Below are positions 23,421-34,967 of a stretch of DNA of 41,993 nt, one piece after another. The stretch lies in contig UZAN01040904.1 of assembly GCA_900618425.1 (NCBI GenBank), forward strand, positions 3,896-45,888, given 5' to 3'. Position numbers and translations under genes: made by a program. Position 1 is the stretch's first letter. The number at the start of each line of letters is the position of its first letter. A model generated the notes under the pieces. That model saw nothing but the letters and a program-made list of their open reading frames with translations, ran no database searches and had not been told where the DNA came from. The stretch comes from Echinostoma caproni. Lineage: Eukaryota > Platyhelminthes > Trematoda > Plagiorchiida > Echinostomatidae.

Positions 23421-25920
23421 ACAGGTCAAGACAGCCGTCTAGTGCTTCCTAGCTTTTCAGTTCACGATTGATTTGCTATATACACGACGAATNNCGACGA
23501 ATTTCCCTTTCGTTATTCAATGATCATTTAGTTCGACATTGCTGGAGTGATTTGGTATCAATGGTTCTAGCCGGATGAGTGAAGGAAAACTCAGGACTAA
23601 AAGGATACCAAATGTTTTCATACTTTCAAATGTACACTAGTTCAGCTAGAGAGTTGAGGTCTTTGTCTTTTGACACCTTCCCAAATACATTTATGCCATT
23701 TAGCTTGATTCAAAACCTCCTTTTTTTTGGGGGGGGGGGGGGGGGNTTCTATTTTATCTAATTGCAAGAATTCACTGTGATAACTTTCTTGCACATATGT
23801 GCGTTGTTCAACTAGCAAAATTCAAATCGACGACAAAAAATGTTGCAAAAAACTAAAGCCCATTCATGGAGTTAAAATGTTCTGAAATTTGAATGTTCCG
23901 TGGGTTCTATTATCAATGGAATCCAGAAAAGCTTACAAATATTTTTAAACCGCCACACCGTTTGGTCTTGGGTAAGATTTAGGGTATCCAAAGCTCTGGT
24001 TTTGAATCCTTCGAGTGAAGTCATCTGGATTGACCTGTCTCACCTAACTGTTCGCCACCCACTGGCAAATCATAGACCAATTTGCTTATCATGAAGAATA
24101 TGGTACCGTGCTTCAATTGGCATACCATGTGCTGTCCACCGCGTAAGAAACATAACAACATAATATCATAACTGCATGTTAATAAAAATAAAGGTGAATT
24201 AAAACTTAAAAAAGATCATCGGTTTGTCAATTAAAGAAGAAAATAAAAATATTTTATCTTAACCTCAAGGATCAAACATGCTTCAATGGTGTACGGTATC
24301 AGAGAACTCTAAATGTTTATTCTAGTGAGACACCGAATTATAGATTTCAACAGAAGATAGAAAAACAAATGTAAAAAAGCAGCTTCTTACTCAAAAATAT
24401 TGGTTGGATACCATTTGTTTTCAATCTAAATGAGTATAATTTCTAAGAAACTACAGATAAAGCACATCAATAAAGTTCCGGTTTGCTAGGTATCTGTGAA
24501 TGAATTGAAGTATCCATCGATCAGTATATCTCACAAAACTAAGTTATAACACGATACGACATACTAAAAATAATTAAGATAATGTTGATGTGAGTTATTC
24601 ATTTTTCTTCTCTTGATCTATACCTGGAATGGAATCTTGGTGACTGATTAGAGGGTACCAGGATGAACCAGTGAACATGGAACAGGCTCGAATACAAAAT
24701 ATGCTACAGAAACAATCTTTTTGTACCGCTTACGCTTAATAAACCAATAGCAGTACTCAAATTTAACCGTTTATGAGTGTAAGGGTAAACATTTTATTGG
24801 ACGCATTTTTCAATTGGAGATGAATTACTGTATCATTGAAAGTATTTTAGCAGTCATAGTGAATAAACTTCAGGTATGTTATTCACATACAATCGAAAGT
24901 TTAAAAATCTACTCTCATTTTTCTGTCAGTTCAAATGGGCAACACATAATGACGGATATTTCAAAAGTGAGTGAACTTTACTGAAAATTGCATCACTCTG
25001 CGGTTCATACGGATTCTGACTCGGAAATTCTCACACGTTTCGGATACAAACTGTAAGATAATTAGTGCACTGTATTGTTTGCTTTGTAAACACATTCTCA
25101 AAACTTTTCCAATGGTAAATGGGTAAAGCTCACACGACTTCACAGTGTCAACAACCGCACAGGTAGAAACGTTGTTTGCTCAGGAACATTGTGATGTTTG
25201 CGATAACAGAACGGTTCGTGAGGATACAGTGTCAACCAATAATGATGCCGAGCTCATCTATCCGGTTATAGGAACAAAATTTATAATTCACAAACACGGC
25301 AATGTTTGACCAAAACAGGAAAAGATGGTGTATTTCGAACTTCGGCTGGTAAAGTTTGAAAAAAGAAAACAATTCGGCGGTGGACAGAAAAAATGAATTT
25401 CGTCCTGCACAATCTGAGATTAGCAGACAGTAGTGTCCCCGCATCACCGGATCGTCAGAGTGTATACTTATCCTACATTTCACTACCGATGATTTCAGTT
25501 CTCTTCAAACTTGATTGGTGATGCATTTTTTCAGCATATTTTACGAGCAAGTGCCAAAAGCGGTAAGCTCATCGCATTGTCCGCGAATAAGGACCATGAC
25601 ACTGATTTTATTCTTATTGTCTAAATCGATTTCCTGATGGCACTTATTCTGTTGGTATAAAACACTACCAGGAAAAGTGTTTTTGCACAAATCCGTATCT
25701 TCCTTCCTGTCTGGTGAATTATTTGATGATCATAAAAGAATGTATGTGAGCAAACTGAAACAGATTCTTCTCCGTCAGTTTATGAATGAGCTGGTTGGCA
25801 CAGCAGTGATAAGACGCAGTTCTATTGCACAATGCATCCGGAAATCAAAATCGGGGCTGTGCTGTTGGAAATGCACTACTTGTGAGCTCTACCAAGAGAA
25901 AACGCATGTTCATAGCGCTG
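23421..25920. other. Unassigned AT-rich DNA, assembly-doubtful spots
   Basis: No recognised gene. NN at 23493-23494 sits between identical 8-mers (CGACGAAT). A T8-G17 homopolymer (23721-23745) ends in an N. Plus-strand frame 25677-25943 has cysteine-rich, protein-like composition (LCCWKCTTCEL) but no ATG, domain or clear splice pair; the inverted LTR unit interrupts its end. Confidence 0.35.
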
Positions 25921-26166
25921 TGGAGTACTACTCAAATTTGTGAGTAGAATGCAAAATAGTGCGGTTGGTGGTTTCCTCCAACTATGAACAATTAATAAGA
26001 CCACCGAGGGCAAATTGTCGTCTCACAGAATAATAACCGACTGTTCCATTAATTACCTGGTGTGCTGCCAGGAACTACGATGATACTTTTCGAATGAGAT
26101 TTCTGTAATGTGTATGCTAAATTAGTGATATCCTAACTGTTATCTGCAATAAACAACTATCCCTCG
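25921..26166 (+). repeat. Left LTR copy, 3'-truncated
   Basis: Reads in LTR orientation on the plus strand from TGGAGTACTACTCA to AATAAACAACTATCCCTCG; the AATAAA near its end would serve as poly(A) signal. Compared with the right copy it lacks the last roughly 29 bases before the CA end and joins directly to the truncated end of the inverted gag fragment. Confidence 0.7.
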
Positions 26167-26409
26167 TTTAGGCTGCGCCTTTTGGCTGTCGACCGGGGTG
26201 TCGAAACCCGCAATCACACCGTCCTTCGCGGCGACCCAATCCATCTTCTCGGGATCTCTTCGCGCCGCATATAATACTGCCCGCGCCTGGCCCTGGAGGA
26301 GCGCTCGGAGGGCCGTCAACTTACCTCTGTCCAACCGTATCCTTGCCAGCTCCTCCAGGAACATCTGCGCATCTACATCCTTGAAGGCTTCAGGCATTAG
26401 AACCTTCAT
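26167..26409 (-). pseudogene. gag: Ty3/gypsy gag N-terminal fragment
   Basis: An ATG at 26409-26407 (minus), about ten bases after the primer-binding-like site, opens an uninterrupted frame of about 80 codons. It includes MPEAFKDVDAQMFLEELARI, LTALRALLQGQARAVLYAA and WVAAKDGVIAGFDTPVDSQ. The pattern (short helical blocks, a LxxLLxGQA stretch, then an FDTPVDSQKA block) fits gypsy-type Gag before the CHCC or CCHC zinc knuckle. It is cut off by the inverted LTR and reads out into it to a stop near 26140. The fragment is about 56 % GC by eye against an AT-rich background, consistent with recent arrival. Confidence 0.65.
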
Positions 26410-26418
26410 CCTGATTCT

Positions 26419-26428
26419 GGTCACACCA
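26419..26428 (-). promoter_or_regulatory. Candidate primer-binding site
   Basis: TGGTGTGACC on the minus strand, two bases after the LTR's CA end. It starts with TGG, complementary to a tRNA 3' CCA. It resembles the TGGTGACCCC type used by some flatworm gypsy elements with tRNA-Trp primers; that comparison is from memory. Confidence 0.45.
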
Positions 26429-26430
26429 GT

Positions 26431-26705
26431 TGTTGTAATTCCAAAAGTCAGTACCTCGTCGAGGGATAGTTGTTTATTGCAGATAACAGTTAGGATATCA
26501 CTAATTTAGCATACACATTACAGAAATCTCATTCGAAAAGTATCATCGTAGTTCCTGGCAGCACACCAGGTAATTAATGGAACAGTCGGTTATTATTCTG
26601 TGAGACGACAATTTACCCTCGGTGGTCTTATTAATTGTTCATAGTTGGAGGAAACCACCAACCGCACTATTTCGCATTCTACTCACAAATGTGAGTAGTA
26701 ACTCA
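26431..26705 (-). repeat. Right LTR copy, apparently full length (about 275 bp)
   Basis: On the minus strand this runs from TGAGTTACTACTCACA to TTGGAATTACAACA, that is TG...CA as expected of a retrotransposon LTR. AATAAA lies about 45 bases before the end. A primer-binding-like site follows after two bases and a gag frame after that, which fixes this as the 5' LTR of the fragment. Confidence 0.65.
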
Positions 26706-29700
26706 CGGCAATAGTGCTTTTCGAGTGATCAATTCCCTGTAGGAGAGTAAGGATTAGGTTTGAAGAAGTCTCGGGGTTGCCAGTATAAATGAATATCGTC
26801 TATTCTATACCATAATTCACGGTAAACCGTAAGGTAAATGGACGTGATGTTTCGCTTTGTTTTAACTGTTCTTCAAAACACAGTTGCTTCTATCCTTCAT
26901 TCCGTCCGTTTGATTTCTATCTATTTTTCATTCAAAATACACCCCAGTGGATAACTTTTTGGTTTTCCACGAACTGAAAGGACCAATTACTAAAAGGATT
27001 TTGCAAATAGCTCAAACGAGAAACCGTTTGTTTTTCACTCTAGTATACAAGGTAATGAAACTATCAAACAGAAACTACGTCGTATACAAACATACAAATA
27101 AATTGCTGATACGGCACGCTCCAGATGTTTTGCTAATGTATCATTCCATTGGTAGTTCTGTGAAACTGGGTGAGTCACACTTAGCGTTTTCATTCAGCTT
27201 CGAACAACCACCATTAGTAACAATTAGGAATAGCCCAATCCTAAATGAATCATACTTGATCGAAGAGCAATGCAAACCGGATCCGGGGCAAACACGTACC
27301 CGCCAGACCAGAACAAACAATCAGAACCAAAAGTAAATCCCCGTTTTTCTTATTCTGAGAATGCAAATATCTGCCTGCAATCGTTCCCAATTGACTACAA
27401 CACTTTATCTATGAGTTGGATATTTTTATAGTGAAACTGGAGTTGATTGCATGATAAAATTTAGAAACTGAGCTCAATGAGTTCAACTGCGCTGCCGAAA
27501 CCAGTTCCAATAATCGTGGTGTTTGAGTCGGCACTCGTATCGGTATCTCCTACTACAATCAACCCTCAACAGCTCCCGCCCCGGTGCCACCGCCTTATTC
27601 CTTCGTTCTGTTATTCCGTCTACTACAGTTACATGTACCACTTAACTCGACAGATATATTCTTATTCCACTGGTGCATTCACATATAAACAAACTGTAAT
27701 GGAGATCTATTATCCATGTATATGATAGATATGTTAAATTTACTTGAACCTCCGTGTACCTTTTCACATATTAAGAAGTGAATCATTCCAGGAGGGCTTA
27801 CTGGATTCTGTTGAAAGCAGGTTCGCACTAAATGGATCAATTAGTTTCATTTTAAGATCGATCATTTTCAAAGTATGCAAAACATTCTTCTAAAATACAT
27901 CACACAATCAGGAGAATTTTCAGTAAAACCAAAGGGCCTGCATTGTGTTGAACAAAGAATAATGTGGTGATAGAAAGTGNTTCTGTTCGAACTTTGTCAA
28001 AAAATGTTTTCTCGCATTCATTTTGTGATAATAAAAACCCATTAACTGCTGGGACGCAGAGGTACTCTGCAACGGAACATTTTTCATTATCCCTGTCCTA
28101 ATGAATGCCAATTTTCTGTATATTTCGGGGCATTTTCCTGAATCACGATAAAATGTGCTTAACACACCCTATCAGAATTCGAGAAAACTGAACATCAGTA
28201 AAATCTTCAACACCAACACTGACCCAACTTCAAAATCCGGTTTTCCTTCCGTGCCTAACTAGAGATTCTTGGATCCACATCAAACATCAGTAATGGTATT
28301 GGTTCGATGAAATTTTACTCCTCCATTTTCAAATGTTATAAATTACCTAATTTTATTGCAAACTGGCCGCGCGAATTTAGTGCAAAGAATACAAATAAAC
28401 CTTATTTAAGATGACTCTGTGTCCTCGTAATTAGAACCGTCTCAGGGCTTTCACAGCGCAGCATAGTTGACACTAACGTGCAACCGGAGACGTCCTGGAG
28501 CTGAGCGGTCGACAAACAACGTAATGACGGGAAGAAGGTGGCGATACAGAGTAAATGATTGATAGGAAACACTGGCAGATAGGTCCTCTGTGGGTTTCGA
28601 CAGGTACGATCGACCCGTAAGCCGAAACAAACAAAACAATGTAACCCGAAATAATTCGGAGAGCTACAAGCCTTACATATGCACTTTACCGAGCATAGTT
28701 CGCCACAAGAGCTCCTAGAACCATCCGGTATTGACTGTGAATATCCTGGTCTTGATCGAATTACCTACTGCAAGAAGTACCTTTAAAGCAAAATAAGTGT
28801 CGGCGGAACTCAATTAATGTCAGCAGTAAAACTTTTGTTCTTCCTTTGCATTCGCTATAACTCACAACCGCACAGTGGCTGTAACTGTGTAGTCAATAGT
28901 TGAACTTTTATCACTGCAGTTTGTATTACATGGCAATTTCTTGCAATAGACGGATAACATTTTCTGATCTCCACCATGAGCTGAAAAATGTTAAAGGTCC
29001 CGAAGCCTCAAACTTCAGTTTCCAAATTACTGCTTTATTTTGCAACAAACAGCCGGGAAAAGTTGCGCCAACGCCAGCAGTGATTAAAAATCCTGTATGT
29101 TGTCCATAGATTTCTATGGGGTGATCGCAATTATAGTCAAAATAATGATTTATTTTCAAGTTCAAATGAAAGGTTCACATGGGATTGTGTCTGAAGGATG
29201 GGATCAATCGAAACCGAGACAACTGAAGAGGTAGGTTTTCCCCATTATACGAAAGGTTAGTTGTGATTCTTTGTGTCCGAAAGCTAGTTTCGGGATATTT
29301 TTAGTACAGCTGTTTCATTCCTATTTTGTTTAACATGGCTTGAAATTATTTTCCAAAGAAATTAGTTGTGAACCACAAAACAATACAATTTGATCGTAAA
29401 ATGCAGAAATTCTAAGCCTAATATTTTATAGCAGACCACGTAATGTAAATTCATGTTGTTTGATAGTTCTTTTTCTATTGATGTGGTTCGCTTGTCCTGT
29501 CACGATATGCACGATAACTTATTTCTCTGAACCGAGGACCCTGTTCAACTGCTATGGTAGCTATAAATTCTGAACAGTGTAAAATATTCCTCATGACCAT
29601 AGTGAACCGCTTTTTGTTAACCAATGCAAGTGATATAATTCAATTCTTGTTTGAAAGAGCGCGTAAGACTCCAGAACTCCGGCCATCGACGTATTCCATC

Positions 29701-30930
29701 CATTGGACCAGCCCCTTAGGTCAAATACTCGTTAAGTGTCATAATTATTCCGTCGTTGACGTCATTGATGAGACTTATCATATTAAGTAATTTACTATCC
29801 ACGAGTATTTAAATAAAAAGAATTTAAAAAGAAAGTGTTTGGATTGTGGAAACTTAAAAAGGCTCGGTGGGATTTAGAATCCACGCATACACATGAACTT
29901 CGCCCAGCTGGTGCAGTGTGTACCATGCAAAAGTGTCAAAGTGAAACCCAACGAAGTTACTGATTTTTCACAATTAAACCAATCCACAATCTGCCAAACG
30001 GCATTATTGGAACCAAGAAAACTAAATTTCGCTTATGTAATTCTTGTCACCCATAATCTTAGTTCATAGATTACTTGCTTTCTGAAGTATTGCATACGTG
30101 GTTTCATTATTAAACTGATATTTCTTCTCATTGTGTTGGTGTTCCTTTTAGTACTGTCACATTTTTGAAAAGAAAATGTCGTTGGACTACAAGTCATCTT
30201 ACTTACTTCGTCGAGTTTGTTCGATACCTCTTTGGGCTGGAACTCCATGAAAAAAGAGGAAACTGCTTCTTGTATGACAAATCAAAACCCACGAAAACGT
30301 TTTAACCATTTTTGAAATAAAGAACAATCTCAAATTATTTTTGAAGGAATTATTAACTTATGTGTTCAAATATACCAACGTACCCCTTATTTTTAAAAAA
30401 TTTATTCTTCAAAATAAGATGATATGCGTCTGAGGTTTCGAACGGTTATGGATTTTTCATTCACTACTTTAATTACCGTCCGACATTTGTGAACTTTTAA
30501 TTAGTTTGCTGACCATTCATCTTATTTTATTAACATGTATTCATAATGTTGGGTGTTCGCATATAAAACAGTTAGTTTTTACTTAACATAAAAGCCCAAA
30601 TAGTCATGTAAACTGTAATTGGTAGTAATTGGTATTCACAACACAACTCAGAAATGGTTTTAAGATTCTCAGAGAACTTCGATCTTTCATATTATTTCGG
30701 AATAACCCTTTTCCTGCGTTTTTGGACTCACACAGAGGTGCATCTGAAAATTTTGAAAATCGCAATTAATCAGATTTGTAAACATTCGAAGTCGAATTCC
30801 CAGTTTCACTACTACCGATACAACCAGTAGTGACAAATTACAGATCATTAGTGTTAATTTCTGCGTAGCTTGAACTAAGCTCTGGTATATCAACGCATAC
30901 GCGCACAATCTCCCTACGATCTGTACACGC
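26706..30930. other. Largely unassigned AT-rich DNA
   Basis: About 4.2 kb with one candidate exon (listed separately) and otherwise no recognisable gene or repeat. Several 60-80-codon frames occur with no domain. A single N lies at 27980. Confidence 0.35.
26948..27332 (+). CDS. Candidate internal exon, unrecognised protein
   Basis: A long open segment (128 codons) that fits exactly between a pyrimidine-rich acceptor (TTTTCATTCAAAATACACCCCAG, here given as its end ACACCCCAG at 26939-26947) and a donor (AAA|GTAAATCC at 27333). The first codon is completed from an upstream exon and the donor splits the last codon. The translation starts DNFLVFHELKGPITKRILQI and ends CKPDPGQTRTRQTRTNNQ, with a basic, polar C-terminal part. 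I do not recognise a family and no partner exon was found. A chance frame is a real possibility. Confidence 0.25.
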
Positions 30931-30939
30931 TACCGGTGT

Positions 30940-31060
30940 TGCAATCAGTGTATAGAGCCGCAGACGCCGGCTCGAATCGCAGGGAGCTTGTGTGGTGCAC
31001 CGGAGCTTGATTCAAGCTATGCAGAAATCCACGCTAATGATCTGTAATCTTTAAATACCG
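30940..31060 (+). mobile_element. Possible SINE remnant
   Basis: GGCTCGAATCGC at 30969-30980 is close to the B box. TTGCAATCAGTGTATAGAGC upstream is a weak A-box candidate at tRNA-like spacing. The local GC content is higher than in the flanks. Confidence 0.3.
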
Positions 31061-31249
31061 TCTGTCTACACTAGTGAAACAGAATTGAACTGATGCATGG
31101 GGTTTTGAAATCTGTCGTGTCATTTAGCTCGAAAATCATGTTACAAATTTTTGGGTATCTATTCATCATCAATCGCATCTTGATTAATTTCAGGGATACC
31201 AATGCTATCTTATACGAGAACGTTTACAAAATCGTTATGCGCTATCACG

Positions 31250-31732
31250 CTAACCGCACACTGTGAATTATGCCAACAAACTGAGGAATAAGTTCAAGTA
31301 GATTATCAAAACACAAGGTGGTAGACGAAGAAAACNACATCGCACAGTTCAGAAAATCCGTCTCAGACAGTGCAGTACCAGTAAAATGCAAATTCCCCTT
31401 CATGTTAACAAATAACATTCGTTCTCTGTTGGAAAAGGTCCGCGATTTAGCAAGTATCACACGAAAAATGTGTACAAAACCCTAGGGCTCATTATGCTAC
31501 AAGAACTGATGTGGTAAGAAGAAATTCCTAGTGAAGTTATACACCTGTATGGGTTAACCGTCGCATGAGTGTCCGTAAATGAGGCAACGTTGCAATTTAC
31601 ATTGACAAAAACTGGAGTAAATCAGTTACCTGTTATTCACGAATACTCGACGGAGAAACCCAGTTGCCACGTCATTGAATACAAGCCTCGCTTTTTCGAG
31701 TATATTTCGTCCAGTGTATGGGGTACCCGGTA
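31250..31732 (+). pseudogene. CR1-type LINE, endonuclease 5' part (interrupted by RTE)
   Basis: Frames on the plus strand include LTNNIRSLLEKVRDLASI, the conserved opening of LINE apurinic-type endonucleases, and NVAIYIDKNWSKSVTCYSRI, the GGVAIYI strand block. Frameshifts and stops separate them, and an N lies at 31336. The last readable codons (VYFVQCMGYPV, in phase with the piece beyond the RTE insert) end in the 8-bp duplication ACCCGGTA at 31725-31732. Confidence 0.6.
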
Positions 31733-32160
31733 GGAGTAGAACCTCTAACTCGGAGGGCTGTCAGGCCGCTTGAGACATCCTCCGTACTTTGATGTCCACC
31801 GGGTGCTCAGCTCTCACTTGTGGCTCACAGAAGCTGTTTGGATGCAATAGCGGCCACACCCCGGTAAACCGCTTAACAAGCGGGCCATACCGGGTTGAGG
31901 GTAACCGGGAGCTTAACTCCCCGCGAATCGGTGTCTAACGTACGCGTTGTGCTGACGAAGTCGGTTTCACGACTCAACGGCCGAGGCAATGACTCCGTAC
32001 TCACCAGAGATGCATGGACCCCTGTTCAGCTAGAAATTGTCAATGGTGTATGAGCTCTCCCCAGAGGGCCACCGGCAACCATGCTCTACCTTCTTGCTGC
32101 CTTACAGTTAGCACTTGGATGTGCAAAGGTTAGAGATGCCAACTCGACTTAAAGCCGGGT
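31733..32160 (+). other. RTE 5' untranslated leader
   Basis: Markedly more GC-rich than its surroundings and without a long frame. Its left edge is the target-site duplication, so the element appears close to full length at the 5' end. Confidence 0.5.
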
Positions 32161-33000
32161 GACGCTGAGGATGTTTCCTTTACCTAAATCCCAAGCAATT
32201 TCATGGATATTCACTAAACATGTCTTGCTTATCATGCTACGGTGTTCCCGGGAAGCGAAGCGTCCTGTTTTTTTCAGTCCCCGGGTGAAAAGTATGCTCA
32301 TTGGACACCTCAAACTACGCAAAACTTTTGACATTGGATGCTGAAAAGTAATAACACTCTTAGATGCCGGGAGTCAGGCACTAATGTTTAGCGCGCTGCA
32401 TGACTATCAGCTGGATAATACATGCCTCTCAAAAGACAGATTGGCGGGCTCCGACTCCAAAAGTATCAAAATCCCTGGTATCGATAGCCAATACTGACTG
32501 TATCACAGCGGCAACAAAACGTCGGGTCAACACGGAGTGGCACTTGCCTTAAGCCGTCGGGCTAATAGTGTTTTACTCTCCTGGAAACCAGCATCCTCTA
32601 GGATTGCAGTAGCACGATTCAAGGGTCATCTAGTAAACCTCACAGTAGTCGCTGCCTGCACCCCGACTCTCCCATCTGACAACAGCGTCAAGGATAAGTT
32701 CTATAACAGCTTTGAACCGCTTGTTATTGAAATACCCAAACGGGATGTACTTGTTATAGCAGGAGANGACTGAGATGCTCGAACTGGTCCCCAAGCAGAA
32801 GCCCCGAAGCACATCCTAGGTAGGTTTGGCCTGGGCCAGTGCTGCGAGAATAGCGACAGACTACTCAGCTTTGCCGATCATAATCGATTGTGTTTTACCA
32901 ACACGCGGTTTTAACACCCAAAAAGTACTAATTCGCGCAAACTTATACTCCATCTAATAAATCGCAGGAAGACCGTCCCATCAAAACGTCTAAATGTGCT
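32160..33000 (+). pseudogene. RTE endonuclease remnant
   Basis: Readable blocks: TLLDAGSQALMFSALHDYQL (near 32355), GVALALSRRANSVLLSWKP and VNLTVVAACTPTLPSD (32.54-32.69 kb), KRDVLVIAG followed by an N in the catalytic AGDWN-like loop (32767), HILGRFGLGQCCENSDRLLS and NRLCFTNTRF (32.81-32.91 kb). The sequence then jumps to the linker, so the part that should carry the TW...NQIDYI and SDH motifs is missing. In an active element this domain nicks the target DNA. Confidence 0.7.
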
Positions 33001-34340
33001 TCCTCTGGAGAACAGCGAAAAATGCCAGACACTAATTGGTATGATAACTGCACAGCTGTCGAACGATTCCCTCGGTACACAAGGAAATACAGTGAGCTCG
33101 GTTGAAACTCAGTGGACCAAGATGAAGTTGTCAGTACAAAAAGCTGTTCTACACGCATTAGACAATAGATCACGTCGTCTGAAGGACTGGATATCCGGCA
33201 ACACCATCCAGTTAGCTAATTCGGCCAGAGAACCAGAGTGTAGTTTAATCTTCTGCCTCTCGCAATCTCAGGCGACAAGCAATACGATCAGCCAGAAACG
33301 ATAGATTCAACTACGGGAATGAAATGGTTAAAAAATTGGAGACAGCAGCCAACCTGGGCAACACGGCAACCCTCTTCCGACTTATTCGATCAGCATCGGG
33401 CGAGAAACAGGTCACCCATTCTGTGTTGCACAGCGCCTCCGGTGAGCCCATTTCTGATCCACAAGGAAAAATGTCTCGGTGGGTGCAACACTTTAGTCAT
33501 CTTCTCAATCGTCATCAAATCCAACTTCCTTATGTGCCCTCCTCGCCATATTTTCCATAAAAAGCCAAATGCGCTCCGCCATCAGTAGAAGAAGTCTCAG
33601 ATATAATCAGCCATCTCAAGCCACGGAAATCTCCCGGTGAGGACGGGACACCCGCCAAAATCTACGCAAAGTGTTATTCAGCCGTTTTGAACCCTCTTCA
33701 TAGCTTACTGTGAGCAACCTTGGAAACCAAAATTTGCCCAACTAACGGGACCATATCGATTTTACTACCTTTCCCTAAAAAGGGTGATAAATCAGTTTGC
33801 GAAAACTACAGAGACATCAGCTTACTTGACGCAGCGGCCAAGGTTTTTGCATAACTTTTGCTGAACCGCTTTGCTGCAGAAAGGCACGCACACACTCGTC
33901 CTAATCAGAAGGGATTCCGCCCCGGTGTGGGCTGCGTCGATCAAATATTCACTCTACGTCGACTCTTGGAAAATCGCCAAACGTTTCAAGAATCTATAAC
34001 AATTCGTTTCATTGATTTGCTTGCGGCGTTCGACTCCGTAGATCGCGAACCCCTCGGAAGCATAGTTCTGTCCGACGGTGTCCCAGTCAAACTTGTGAAC
34101 TTAATGAGATCCTACTATTCTAACACTGGCATCGGAATCCGTATCTACGGAGAGGAGTCTTGCCCGTTCGAGTTAAGATCTGGAGTGCGACATGGGTTCC
34201 CATTGTCCTCAATGCTATTAATCTTTGTTGTGGACTGGATAATGGGTCGTTCGGTGGAAGGATACAAGGGAGTTTAGATCTCTGCAAACTTATGGCTCAC
34301 CGACTTAGAATTCGAGGATGATATTGTCGCCTTTGGCTAG
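33000..34340 (+). pseudogene. RTE reverse transcriptase remnant
   Basis: Blocks in order: SGEPISDPQGKMSRWVQHFS (33.44 kb), LKPRKSPGEDGTPAKIY (33.62 kb), ISILLPFPKKGDKSVCENYR (33.76 kb), RPNQKGFRPGVGCVDQIFTL (33.9 kb), FIDLLAAFDSVDRE (34.0 kb) and SGVRHGFPLSSMLL (34.18 kb). The catalytic box near 34314 reads FEDD instead of YADD, and TAG stops sit on both sides of it. Several frameshifts lie upstream. The family signature is clear; the copy is inactive. Confidence 0.8.
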
Positions 34341-34343
34341 GAC

Positions 34344-34967
34344 ATGTCCAACCTCCAAGTAATCGTTGATCGCATCAGTCGACAGGCCTCCGAGATCGGC
34401 CTAGAGGCGAACACATCAAAAACCAAAACCTTTGTGACAGTCGCGATCCATTCTGAAAGTACTTTACTACTAAACGGCGAGCCGATCGAATCCGTTGAAA
34501 GCTTCAAATACTTAGGCTCAACCATTCTCCCCAACGGCCAAGCAAAAGATGAGGTGCAAATGTGCTTCAATACTGCAACAAGGACGTTTTTACAGCTGAA
34601 GAATCCCCTTTGGCGGAGAAATAAAATCAGCCTCAGAACCAAAATCCGAGTTTTCTCCGCCTCAGTCCGTCCTGTCTTTCCGTACGGCTGCAAAACCTGG
34701 TCACTCAGAGTCGAAGACTGTCGACGATTAAAAGTCTTCTTTCACTGGTGCTTAAGAATCCCTCTGGGAGTACGATGGAGGGATAAAATCTCAAATCAAG
34801 CGGTTAGAAAACGGTATTTTGATCGTGTACAGCTGCGGACGCTAGTGCAACGGCGGCGACTGCAATGGTTTGACCACATACTTCGTAAGTCTGATAACGA
34901 CCTGGTAAAGGCTGTCTTAGCACCGCCCCCTGCCCGAACTGGCGCTGTCGGCACGGTGGACAACTGA
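34344..34967 (+). pseudogene. RTE C-terminal (thumb and tail) region
   Basis: An uninterrupted 207-codon stretch continuing the RT. It includes FKYLGSTILPNGQAKDEV, LWRRNKISLRTKIRVFSASV, PYGCKTWSLRVEDCRRLKVF and RRRLQWFDHILRKSDNDLVK, all typical of the region after the RT active site in RTE-type LINEs. Further family sequence is readable in other frames to about 35.15 kb (DRRAWAVAIRDI). A short minus-strand frame over the same bases is a shadow. Confidence 0.8.

Larger units (their letters stand above)
25921..26705. mobile_element. Gypsy-derived foldback unit: two inverted LTRs around a gag fragment
   Basis: Arms 25926-26166 and 26460-26700 are 241 bases each and are reverse complements with only three mismatches. 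Similarity continues out to 25921 and 26705, where each arm begins with TG. Between them lie 293 GC-rich bases holding an LTR 3' end, a primer-binding-like site and the 5' part of a gypsy gag, all reading on the minus strand. LTRs of a normal retrotransposon are direct repeats; here they are inverted, so the copy is a rearranged, non-autonomous derivative. No target-site duplication was found in the flanks. Confidence 0.8.

Noticed and set aside
34337..34693. 118-codon minus-strand frame
   Set aside because: Antisense shadow of the RTE C-terminal region.
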